From positions 62,001-126,000 of the forward strand of contig CAVYYF010000006.1 in assembly GCA_963772675.1 (NCBI GenBank): 64,000 nt of DNA. Direction: 5' to 3'. Position 1 is the stretch's first letter. The number at the start of each line of letters is the position of its first letter. The stretch comes from JAKAGZ01 sp963772675. GTDB lineage: Bacteria; Bacteroidota; Ignavibacteria; Ignavibacteriales; Ignavibacteriaceae. Positions 37,361-45,495 of the stretch are shown here, piece after piece. A program made the position numbers and the translations under genes. The notes beneath the pieces are model-generated. The model searched no databases, had not been told where the DNA came from, and saw only the letters and a program-made list of their open reading frames with translations.

Positions 37361-38059
37361 CTAAATCCTGGTTGGTAAATCATCGGGAACTGTCTGGGCA
37401 GAGATAGTATCGATAATTCGATTTTTTTCTACAATAATCGCTGTTAATTTATTGTGGGTATAAACAGAAGTGTCAATATAAGCAGTGTTGTTTTCTTTAT
37501 TAAATTCAACTTCGTTCTTCCGGGTGTGACCTACAACCTGAAGTTTGCCAAGGTCTAATAATTTGTTTCTTGTCCAGAGAATTCCCTCATCTGTTTCCAT
37601 TTCTTCAAGTATAACTTTATCAAACTTTTCTATATCCTCCAGAACATTTTGTGCAAACTTGCGTTTCAGAAAAACAGAAATTCCGGCGTGACAGATGAAA
37701 CAGTCATCAAGGTTATAATATAAAGGAGCACTCTTAATCATTTCGAGATGTTCATTTATTTTTTCATATCTATCATTGTAAGAGCTCATCGTAGTTTCAT
37801 AACCATTATAAAGCCACGCAGTCCCCATTCCGCTGAAAGGTTCATGAACAAAATGATAAAACATATAATCGTGATTACCTGGAGTGAATTTGATGCTTTC
37901 AGCAATGATATATTCAATCACCTCATAACTGAAATTGCCCCTGTCTACCAGGTCACCAACGCAATAGAGTGAAATGTCAGGATATTTTTTCCTGGTTTCT
38001 TCAACTAAGATTTTTAGGGTATTAAAACATCCGTGAATATCACCAATTACTGCTACCAT
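37361..38059 (-). CDS. Calcineurin-like metallophosphoesterase (PPP family)
   Basis: The 232-residue phosphatase carries the complete bimetal set: GDIHG (Asp7, His9), GDLVDRG, GNHD, HAG and VGHT. The group includes PrpA/PrpE-type protein phosphatases and ApaH-like nucleotide hydrolases, and sequence alone does not choose between protein and dinucleotide substrates. In a window with ten Hanks-type kinases a Ser/Thr phosphatase is an attractive reading, but it is separated from them. It begins 2 bp after the CoA-transferase stop, so it is the third gene of the ald operon. Confidence 0.88.
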   Translation of the reverse strand: MVAVIGDIHGCFNTLKILVEETRKKYPDISLYCVGDLVDRGNFSYEVIEYIIAESIKFTPGNHDYMFYHFVHEPFSGMGTAWLYNGYETTMSSYNDRYEKINEHLEMIKSAPLYYNLDDCFICHAGISVFLKRKFAQNVLEDIEKFDKVILEEMETDEGILWTRNKLLDLGKLQVVGHTRKNEVEFNKENNTAYIDTSVYTHNKLTAIIVEKNRIIDTISAQTVPDDLPTRI

Positions 38060-38061
38060 AA

Positions 38062-39417
38062 TTAAATATAGTGATTCTCTTTAGCATATTTCAATAATAC
38101 ATCACGAAATTTGGGATGGGCTATATTTGTAAGTGCATAGACTCTTTCCCGGATTGTTTTTCCAAAAAGCTGGGCAACTCCAAATTCGGTAACTACATAA
38201 TGGACATCAGCTCGGTTTGTAACAACTCCGGCTCCCGGCTTTAAACTGGTTACTATCTTTGAAAATTTTTCATCTTTAGTAGTGGAGGGAAGTGCTATGA
38301 TAGGTTTTCCTCCTTTTGATCTCGCCGCTCCACGAATAAAATCCACCTGCCCTCCGAATCCACTGTATAGCCTTGAACCTATAGAATCAGAGCAGACCTG
38401 CCCTGTAATATCAACCTCAATAGCAGAGTTAATGGCAACCATTTTATCATTCTTAGCAATTACGAAAGGATCATTTACATATTCCTGGGGATGGAACTCA
38501 ATCAGAGGATTATTGTGAATAAAATCAAATAATTTTTTTGTACCAAGAACAAATCCGGCTATTATTTTTCCCTGATGAATAGTCTTAAACTCATTTGTCA
38601 CAACACCTTTTTCAACTAATTCAATAATACCATCAGAGAACATTTCGGAATGTATACCAAGTCCCTTTTTGTCTCCGAGATAATGAAGAACAGCATCAGG
38701 AATAGCCCCGATTCCCAATTGCAAAGTTGAACCATCCTCTACGAGATCAGCAATACATTTACCTATTTTAGAATATATCTTTTCAATCTCAGGAGGTAAG
38801 TTATTTTCAGTTTGGGGTAATTCCTTAATTGGTTCATTAATTTCCACAATAGAATTAATCTTATTAATATGAATGAAACTGTCACCGTATGTTCTCGGCA
38901 TATTAGGATTAATTTGCGCAATAATATTTTTTGCTTTTAATGCAGCATTTTTAATCAATCCAACATCAACACCATAGCTGCAAAATCCGTGTTCATCAGG
39001 GGGAGAAACATGAACTAAGGCCACATCTACGGATATAATTCCACGTGTAAATAACAAAGGATATTCGTAAAGATAAATTGGTGTAGTATCGGCTCGTCCT
39101 TCACTCACGGCCTTTCTTGAATTTCCTCCGATGAAAAAAGCGTTATGCTTAAAATGCTTTTCCATTCCGGGTTCAAGATATGGCAACTCCCCTACTGTGA
39201 GCACATGCATCATCTTTACATCTGTTAGCTCGTCTTTTCTTTTGACAAGTGCGTTAATTAAAACAAGCGGAACTGCACAGCCACACTGAACCACTACATT
39301 ATCGTGAGGCTTAACAACCTGAACAGCTTCTTCAGCAGATACAACTTTACTCTTATAGGATTCAAGAATGTTAAAAGGAATATTAAAACCTGGTTTTATT
39401 TCTTCAGTAGTAGTCAT
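38062..39417 (-). CDS. Acetyl-CoA hydrolase/CoA-transferase family protein
   Basis: About 451 residues of the acetate/4-hydroxybutyrate CoA-transferase family, which moves CoA between acetyl-CoA and another carboxylic acid. Seen are the N-terminal domain (SPPDEHGFCSYG), HSEMFSDG with the catalytic Glu, and the C-terminal GFGGQVDFIRGAARSKGG and YVVTEFGVAQLFGKTIRER signatures. I use the ATG at 39417; the longer frame begins with a TTG (39444) overlapping the ald stop and has no better ribosome site. It follows ald by about 23 bp, which suggests amino-acid fermentation or acetate handling, although the partner acid is not evident. Confidence 0.9.
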   Translation of the reverse strand: MTTTEEIKPGFNIPFNILESYKSKVVSAEEAVQVVKPHDNVVVQCGCAVPLVLINALVKRKDELTDVKMMHVLTVGELPYLEPGMEKHFKHNAFFIGGNSRKAVSEGRADTTPIYLYEYPLLFTRGIISVDVALVHVSPPDEHGFCSYGVDVGLIKNAALKAKNIIAQINPNMPRTYGDSFIHINKINSIVEINEPIKELPQTENNLPPEIEKIYSKIGKCIADLVEDGSTLQLGIGAIPDAVLHYLGDKKGLGIHSEMFSDGIIELVEKGVVTNEFKTIHQGKIIAGFVLGTKKLFDFIHNNPLIEFHPQEYVNDPFVIAKNDKMVAINSAIEVDITGQVCSDSIGSRLYSGFGGQVDFIRGAARSKGGKPIIALPSTTKDEKFSKIVTSLKPGAGVVTNRADVHYVVTEFGVAQLFGKTIRERVYALTNIAHPKFRDVLLKYAKENHYI

Positions 39418-39440
39418 TTTTTCATCACTAATTAAATAAG

Positions 39441-40562
39441 TCAATTCGTAGAAAAGATATGTAATCTCCTGTATTCAAGATCGAAAACATTTGCAATCGC
39501 TTCGTTAGAAACATAACCATTATGAGTACAAACGCCTTTTGATAGACCGGGATCACTGACCAATGCTTCCGCTAAACCATTATCGGCAATGTTCTTTATA
39601 TATTTTAATGCAGCATTATTTAAACCATAACTTGCCGTACGAGGAACAAGTGCTGGCATATTAGGGACACAATAATGAATCACATTATACTTGCTGAATA
39701 CCGGATCTGACAAAGTTGTAATCCTGCTGGTCTCTACACATCCCCCCTGATCTATTGAAACATCAACTATTACAGAGCCTGTCTTCATCTGTTGAACCAT
39801 TTCTTCGGTTACGAGATGTGGAGCCTTCTCACCTTTGATGAGAACCGCACCAATTAACACATCGGCAAATTTAACACCACGTGTAATAGTATATGGATTT
39901 GCCATAACCGTCGTTATTTTTTTCCTAAAGTTGTAATCAATTCTCCTTAAGCGCTGAAGGTCATTGTCGATTACAATAACCTGTGCACCACGACCAAGAG
40001 CAGCTCTTGCAGCTGTTGTACCAACAACGCCCGCACCGAGAATAACTACAGCAGCAGGCGCTACTCCGGTTATTCCGCCTAAGAGAATTCCTCTTCCCCC
40101 TTTACTACCGACTTCAAGATATCTTTCTGAAACCTGTATAGCAACCTGTCCTGCAATTTCACTCATTGAATGAAGCACCGGCAGCCTGCCTTCGTTCTCA
40201 ATCAATTCATAACCGATTGCAGTTACATTTTTCTTTAAAAGCTTTTCAACATTTTGCTTTTTACCAACGGCAAGATGAAGAAATGAAAAAATGATCTGAT
40301 TTTCCTGAATAAGTTCAAGCTCATCATCGCCTGTGGAAGAGACCTTTACAATCAATTCCGATCTTTTGAATACTTCTTCCGCGGAGTATACAAGCATAGC
40401 ACCGGTTTTTACATAATCCTCATCTTTAAAATGGCTGCCGCTTCCAGCGCTAGTTTCTATATAGACTGTGTGACCGGCTCTGATAAGTGAATCAACCCCT
40501 GCTGGTGAGAGAGCAATTCTCTTTTCATCAAGAAGATTTTCTTTTGGAATCCCTATTCGCAT
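39441..40562 (-). CDS. ald: Alanine dehydrogenase
   Basis: The 373-residue NAD-dependent enzyme interconverts L-alanine and pyruvate plus ammonia. Signatures are MRIGIPKENLLDEKRIALSP, the catalytic FLHLA and YELIE regions, GGITGVAPAAVVILGAGVVGTTAARAA for NAD binding, VDVSIDQGG and HYCVPNMPALVPRTAS. Length and motifs are canonical. It leads a three-gene unit with the CoA-transferase and phosphatase. It can supply pyruvate from alanine or recycle reductant in an anaerobe. Confidence 0.96.
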   Translation of the reverse strand: MRIGIPKENLLDEKRIALSPAGVDSLIRAGHTVYIETSAGSGSHFKDEDYVKTGAMLVYSAEEVFKRSELIVKVSSTGDDELELIQENQIIFSFLHLAVGKKQNVEKLLKKNVTAIGYELIENEGRLPVLHSMSEIAGQVAIQVSERYLEVGSKGGRGILLGGITGVAPAAVVILGAGVVGTTAARAALGRGAQVIVIDNDLQRLRRIDYNFRKKITTVMANPYTITRGVKFADVLIGAVLIKGEKAPHLVTEEMVQQMKTGSVIVDVSIDQGGCVETSRITTLSDPVFSKYNVIHYCVPNMPALVPRTASYGLNNAALKYIKNIADNGLAEALVSDPGLSKGVCTHNGYVSNEAIANVFDLEYRRLHIFSTN

Positions 40563-40634
40563 TTAGGAAAAGTTTTATTTTTTAATGTTTAAAGTTACCG
40601 AGAATGGGCATGATATTCAAATTAAATCAAAATG

Positions 40635-40658
40635 ACCTATTGAACAGGGGTAATAGGT
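40635..40658 (-). terminator. Hairpin over the stop of the 2-hydroxyacid dehydrogenase gene
   Basis: On the minus strand ACCTATT and AATAGGT form a 7-bp stem with a 10-nt loop spanning the last codons and the stop, followed by a moderately T-rich stretch (CATTTTGATTT). It is a weak intrinsic terminator candidate before ald. Confidence 0.35.
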
Positions 40659-41590
40659 TTTTTGTCGGAAAGTACAGCAACTACGTTTTTTACAGCAATC
40701 ATTGCCATATCTGTGCGTGCCTTTTCAGTAGCGCTGCCAATGTGGGGTAACAAAATTACATTTTCAAGTTTTAGCAAATCAGAATTTATATTCAGCTCAT
40801 TCTCAAAGACATCTAACCCGGCAGCTAATATCTTTTTTCTTTTCAAAATTTTGATAAGTTCTTTTTCATCAATTATTTCGCCGCGGGCTGTGTTAATTAA
40901 GATTGAACTTAGTTTCATCAAAGTTAGCTTTTCATTATCTAACAGATGGAAAGTAGATTTATTTGATGGCAAATGTACTGATACAAAGTCAGATTTTTTA
41001 AGCAGAATATTTAATGAAACTTTTTTCGCATCAGTTTTCTTTTCCAGAGCTTTGTTTTTTGAACGCGAGAAATAAATTATTCTGCACCCGAAAGCTTGAG
41101 CCCTGAGTGCTACTGCTGTTCCAATTCTCCCCGCACCAAGAATTCCAAATACTTTATCCTTCAATTCAACACCAAGCAACAAGCCGGGTTTCCAATGAGT
41201 ATATTTCCGTTCTCTTAAGAATTTCTCGGCTTCGGGCAATCTTCTTGCGCAAGCAAGGACTAATGCCATTGTAAGATCTGCAGTTGATTCTGTTAAAACT
41301 CCCGGTGTATTTGTTACAATAATATTTTTAGAGTTAGCATATTTCACATCAATATTATCATAACCTACAGCATAGTTTGCAATTATTTTACATTTGTTCA
41401 TGGCATCTATTACGACAGGATCGATTCTTTCTGTCAACAGAGATAAAACGGCATCGACGTTTTTTACATTTTTTAATAAAACTTTTCTAGGTATGGGCTG
41501 ATCTTTTTTATAATAAGATACCGATAGATTTTTTTCTTTCAGGTAATCGATTGCTTTTTGTGGTATTTTGCGCGTGATATATACTTTCAT
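40637..41590 (-). CDS. D-2-hydroxyacid dehydrogenase (glyoxylate/hydroxypyruvate reductase-like)
   Basis: The 317-residue NAD(P)H enzyme has the N-terminal catalytic half, the Rossmann motif GILGAGRIGTAVALRAQAFG, NTARGEIIDEKEL with the substrate-binding Arg, and LLPHIGSATEKAR with the catalytic His; a Glu lies between (LDVFENE). It most resembles GyaR/GhrB-type glyoxylate reductases, but D-lactate or phosphoglycerate-type substrates are not excluded. It lies 15 bp after the SpmA/SpmB-type gene in the same direction, so it is probably cotranscribed with it. Confidence 0.92.
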   Translation of the reverse strand: MKVYITRKIPQKAIDYLKEKNLSVSYYKKDQPIPRKVLLKNVKNVDAVLSLLTERIDPVVIDAMNKCKIIANYAVGYDNIDVKYANSKNIIVTNTPGVLTESTADLTMALVLACARRLPEAEKFLRERKYTHWKPGLLLGVELKDKVFGILGAGRIGTAVALRAQAFGCRIIYFSRSKNKALEKKTDAKKVSLNILLKKSDFVSVHLPSNKSTFHLLDNEKLTLMKLSSILINTARGEIIDEKELIKILKRKKILAAGLDVFENELNINSDLLKLENVILLPHIGSATEKARTDMAMIAVKNVVAVLSDKKPITPVQ

Positions 41591-41605
41591 AACTAACAGA
41601 AATGA

Positions 41606-43225
41606 TTATCCAAACAATAATCTTACAATAAATACAGCAGATAAAATTCCAACTACATCTGCAACAAGACCGGCCGGCAATGCGTGTCTTGTTCTTTTAA
41701 TATTAACTGCTCCAAAATATAGTGCTAGTACATAAAAAGTGGTCTCTGTACTTCCATAGAAAGTTGAAACCATAATTCCAAGAAGTGAATCCGGTCCGTG
41801 AACTGAAATAATTTCAGACATAATGCCGAGTGAACCACTTCCTGAAAGAGGTCTCATCAAGGCCATTGGCAGAGCTTCGGCGGGCATGCCTATGAGATCA
41901 GTAACAGGTTTAATAACCTTTATCAGCCAGTCCATTGCCCCACCGGCACGAAAGATACCTATCGCAACTAGCATAGCAACCAGGTACGGAATTATTTTTA
42001 CTGCAATGTTAAAACCTTCTTTTGCACCTTCGACAAATTGTTCGTAAACTTTTACCTTTTTTATCAAGCCATATCCAAGGAATACAACTATCAACAAAGG
42101 TATAGCAATTACTGAAAATCCTTCTATAATATTTCTGATAAAATCCGGATTTATTATCGATCCTATTGCCTTCCCTATCCCGGAAAAAATCATCAGAGCC
42201 GCAAAAAGAATAATACCTCCAATTGTCAAAAAGAGTTTTGTGTTACTCTTAAACCAGTTAAAAAATCCGCTCTTAATTGGAAATTTTTCAAAAACCTTTG
42301 CAGCCGAAACACCAGCAACAGTCGCGCAAGCTGAAGCGAATAACGAAGTACCAATAATAATTGCAGGTTCAGAACTTCCTGCAGCTGCTCTTATTGCAAT
42401 TGCTGTGGCAGGTATTAATGTAATTCCTGCCGTGTTAATTGCCAAAAAAGTACACATAGCATTTGTCGCAGTTCCCTTCTCAGGATTTATCTCTTCAAGT
42501 TCTTCCATTGCTTTTAAGCCGAAGGGAGTTGCAGCATTACCTAATCCGAGCATGTTAGCCGACATATTCATAATCATCGCACCCATAGCCGGATGATCGC
42601 CAGGAACATCCGGAAAAAGTCTTTTGGTAATCGGTCTCAGTACGTTTGCTATTATTTTTATTAATCCCGCCTCCTCTGCTACTTTCATTACTCCGAGCCA
42701 AAGTGCCATTATGCCTATTAATCCAAGTGAAATATTAACGGCAATTCCCGCATAATCGAGAGCAGAATTTGTAACATTCTTAAGTTTTAAGAATTTCACT
42801 TCTTCAAAAATTGCAGTCCCGGAAATCACGCTATCTGTATTTATTGAATTAAAATTCACGACACCCGTTATATCGTCTTTATCGCCCGAAGCAGATGCAA
42901 TTTCTTTTAAAATTTCCGGACTTGATTTATCAACCTTAAAAAAAATGTTAGGCTTACTTTTATCATTGCCAAATGTTAATGTTACAGGATAAGCAAGGTC
43001 ACTCTTTATAGAATCATTATAAAATGAATTAAAATTATCTTTTCTGATTTTTAGTGTGGCTTCGGCTTTACTGGCGGAAATAATCTCAGAATTTAATTTC
43101 AGAATAACAGTAACCGGAATAGGCTCATCGTTCCTGAACCTATCATTATTCTGATTTATGATATCCGTTGTAACAGCCGCACCGATCCCAAGAAACAATA
43201 AAGCTAACCAGATGTAATTTAGCAT
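41606..43225 (-). CDS. Nucleoside-recognition (Gate) domain membrane protein, SpmA-SpmB type
   Basis: The 539-residue protein joins the two halves that are separate SpmA and SpmB in spore formers: an N-terminal half with MNMSANMLGLGNAATPFGLKAM and a C-terminal half with GGAMDWLIKVIKPVTDLIG, STFYGSTETTFYVLALYFG and a final membrane segment. The fused form is common in Bacteroidota. Residues about 30-150 form an unusual soluble insertion between the first membrane helix and the Gate domain. Substrate unknown, possibly a nucleoside or envelope precursor. It lies between the dehydrogenase and amidase genes. Confidence 0.88.
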   Translation of the reverse strand: MLNYIWLALLFLGIGAAVTTDIINQNNDRFRNDEPIPVTVILKLNSEIISASKAEATLKIRKDNFNSFYNDSIKSDLAYPVTLTFGNDKSKPNIFFKVDKSSPEILKEIASASGDKDDITGVVNFNSINTDSVISGTAIFEEVKFLKLKNVTNSALDYAGIAVNISLGLIGIMALWLGVMKVAEEAGLIKIIANVLRPITKRLFPDVPGDHPAMGAMIMNMSANMLGLGNAATPFGLKAMEELEEINPEKGTATNAMCTFLAINTAGITLIPATAIAIRAAAGSSEPAIIIGTSLFASACATVAGVSAAKVFEKFPIKSGFFNWFKSNTKLFLTIGGIILFAALMIFSGIGKAIGSIINPDFIRNIIEGFSVIAIPLLIVVFLGYGLIKKVKVYEQFVEGAKEGFNIAVKIIPYLVAMLVAIGIFRAGGAMDWLIKVIKPVTDLIGMPAEALPMALMRPLSGSGSLGIMSEIISVHGPDSLLGIMVSTFYGSTETTFYVLALYFGAVNIKRTRHALPAGLVADVVGILSAVFIVRLLFG

Positions 43226-43240
43226 TAAGCTTCTTCCATT

Positions 43241-44290
43241 TTATTCATTAGGAATAACAACTACCTTTTTACGAAACGGAAATGAATGATTACCGTTTTT
43301 GTTTGCAACAACTACTTTAAGTGAATGTATTCCCGGTGCGACATTATAAATCTCTGCAGAAAGCCGTCCCGCAGAGTTGTCGATAGAAGTTACATTCGCA
43401 TCCGTGGAGTCAAATTGGAATTTAATTGAATTAAAATCAATACCTGATGAATCTTTGAACATAAAATTAAAGCTTTGATCACCCGCAGCTAAAGTATCTA
43501 TTTTGCTTAGAGGAATTATCTCAGGAATTCCATTCCTAAAGTATTTGCAAAGTCCTTTGAAAATTCCCCACGCCTCAATTCTGTTAAATTCATCCTCACC
43601 TAATCTTCCTGCCTCAAAATGATCAGTGCTGAAGACACATTCAACCAAAATAGCAGGAATTTTAGTTTCTCTTAATACAGAAAAACCGTCTCCGGGGTAA
43701 ATTGCATAATCAGAATATGTACCGTCAAAAGATCCCAATCCACCCGAATTCCTAACTGCATAGGCGAGGTCTCTTTGTACAAATCGTGCAAGATCACGCT
43801 CACACGGTTCATAATTATAATTTCCTTCTTTCGAGTGATAATACGTTGAAGTGTAATCAGTCCAAATGTTATCCGCCGATGCGGGCGCATTATGGTGTAT
43901 ACTAACAAATATATCTGCCCCTATGCTATCAGCCATAACTGATCTTTGCTTCAGATCAACGGTTGTATCTGTTGTTCTCGACATAAAGACAATAGCACCG
44001 GATTCTTTAAGGTAGCCTCTTAGGTATAATGAAACCTTTAAATTTACATTGGCTTCTGCTTCGAAGGATTCGAACCCTTTATTTCCTCTTTCGGTTCCAC
44101 CATGACCGGGATCTATAAATATTTTCTTCCCCGCAATATAGGGGTAATAATCTTTAACAAATTCTAATCTTTTTTCAGGCTGGCGAAATTCGGATGGAAG
44201 TTCATAATAACTGTTATTACCTGCCGAACATCCGTAAAAGATGCCAGCAAGTAACAAGAGACCGATACATAATTTTGTGCTAACCACCAA
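43241..44290 (-). CDS. N-acetylmuramoyl-L-alanine amidase (Amidase_3), lipoprotein
   Basis: The 349-residue zinc amidase cuts peptide stems from peptidoglycan glycan chains. A lipoprotein signal ends LLLAGIFYGCSAG. The catalytic set is visible: IDPGHGG (His), the Glu of FEAEANVN, VSIHHNA (His) and ILVECVF (Glu). A beta-sandwich-like C-terminal segment of about 90 residues follows. The start is a TTG at 44290 or the GTG one codon on, both within an 11-bp overlap with the split-barrel gene. Length is somewhat above that of the bare amidase domain because of the C-terminal part. Confidence 0.93.
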   Translation of the reverse strand: MVVSTKLCIGLLLLAGIFYGCSAGNNSYYELPSEFRQPEKRLEFVKDYYPYIAGKKIFIDPGHGGTERGNKGFESFEAEANVNLKVSLYLRGYLKESGAIVFMSRTTDTTVDLKQRSVMADSIGADIFVSIHHNAPASADNIWTDYTSTYYHSKEGNYNYEPCERDLARFVQRDLAYAVRNSGGLGSFDGTYSDYAIYPGDGFSVLRETKIPAILVECVFSTDHFEAGRLGEDEFNRIEAWGIFKGLCKYFRNGIPEIIPLSKIDTLAAGDQSFNFMFKDSSGIDFNSIKFQFDSTDANVTSIDNSAGRLSAEIYNVAPGIHSLKVVVANKNGNHSFPFRKKVVVIPNE

Positions 44291-44747
44291 ATTCTTCTAT
44301 TGCATTAATTTCTTCAGTATCTATCACTGCTATATTTTCTATTACCTTAAGATCCAGTTCACTTTTTTCAGATTTCACTGAATATTTCTCGGCATAACTT
44401 TTTTTCAATTCTTCAATTGTTTTAGGATCATCTACTTTTCGGATTAAACCTGAAATTTTAGTTGCACAAAAATGATAAGTAGGAATAAAATCAGTTTTTT
44501 TAGTTCTTTTCACTTTCTCATTTCTTAAAATCGTAAACGATACAAATGAGTCAAATTGAATATCTTCATACAATTCGTCATTATGAGTAAAAAAAAGAAA
44601 TACATTTTTATCTTTATATAAAAATGGTGTCGATAACTGCTCAAATTTATCATCCTCTAATTGTAAAGCAATTATCCCGACGTAATTTTCCACCAGTTCT
44701 TTTTCTATTTTCTCAATGTTTCTGATCTGCTTAATGATTCTTTTCAT
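44280..44747 (-). CDS. Pyridoxamine-phosphate-oxidase-like split-barrel protein
   Basis: The 155-residue protein has the order of strands seen in FMN-binding split barrels: GIIALQLEDDKFEQLSTPFLYKD, VFLFFTHNDELYEDI, FVSFTIL and FCATKISGLIRKV, followed by a helix with ELKKSYAEKY. Heme- or flavin-binding pyridoxamine oxidase-like proteins have this layout, but the cofactor residues cannot be fixed without alignment. The frame overlaps the amidase start by 11 bp, so the pair is translationally coupled. Confidence 0.7.
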   Translation of the reverse strand: MKRIIKQIRNIEKIEKELVENYVGIIALQLEDDKFEQLSTPFLYKDKNVFLFFTHNDELYEDIQFDSFVSFTILRNEKVKRTKKTDFIPTYHFCATKISGLIRKVDDPKTIEELKKSYAEKYSVKSEKSELDLKVIENIAVIDTEEINAIEEFGG

Positions 44748-44783
44748 TCTTCCCCGCCTGTAATTTTATAACTTTTAGTGCTT

Positions 44784-45407
44784 TCAACTTTTAATTATAC
44801 ATTTTTCCTGCCTCAAAGCATAGAGACATTTATTGCAATGGTCAAGGTGTTTCGAAAATTTTCCGTTTCTGAAAACACTAACCATTTTTTCAATTTCCTC
44901 ACCAATCCTTATGAAATCTTTCATACCTATAGCTCTGCTAAATATTTTATCAGGATGTTTAATAAAAGCCAATTTGAGCTGTATTTCAGGATTTTTATCA
45001 AAAAACCGATTTACAATATAGGAATAAAATTCTAATTGCGGTAAGTAGTTTTCCGCCCTTTCATTTATTTCCGTTACTGAAATGTCATCTGTTTTATAGT
45101 CAATAATAGTAAATTTATTATCCTCAAGAATCAATTTATCAATAATTCCATAAAGAAAATAATCTCTTTCCTTGATGTATATTTCAAACTCATTTTTATA
45201 ATTTCCAAAAGATTTTAAAGATTTATAAAAAGTCGATTTGTAAAATGTTTTTATGTCATTTAGAATATCTTCCTTCAAAGCTGAACTGATCTTCTCAGAA
45301 TATTCAAAAATATCAAGCTCAATTTTAAGACTATCTTTTATAAATGTTTCAAGCGAACTATCACTGACTTCGTTCTGCAAGATTTTATGAATTATTATTC
45401 CTTTCAC
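44784..45407 (-). pseudogene. AddA-like nuclease domain, detached by frameshifts
   Basis: The 207 residues after a GTG are the C-terminal PD-(D/E)xK nuclease part of an AddA/RexA-type helicase-nuclease: IIIHKILQ near the start, GIIDKLILEDNKFTIIDYKTD (catalytic Asp and DYK), QLEFYSYIV, and a C-terminal CNKCLYALRQEKC. The natural upstream residues lie in another frame (see the helicase entry). I see no ribosome site before the GTG, so this is probably not an independent gene. The whole span 44784-48426 is one base longer than a multiple of three, in line with a net single insertion. Confidence 0.75.
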
Positions 45408-45495
45408 ATCAGCGAATATTTACTTTTTTCTTTCTCCGGGGTTTCATAAAAATCATTATCGCTCACTAGTTTCCGCATAATTAAAATCATATTTG

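Noticed and set aside
39418..39444. Longer CoA-transferase start at TTG 39444
   Set aside because: It overlaps the ald stop and lacks a better ribosome site than the ATG at 39417, although it cannot be excluded.
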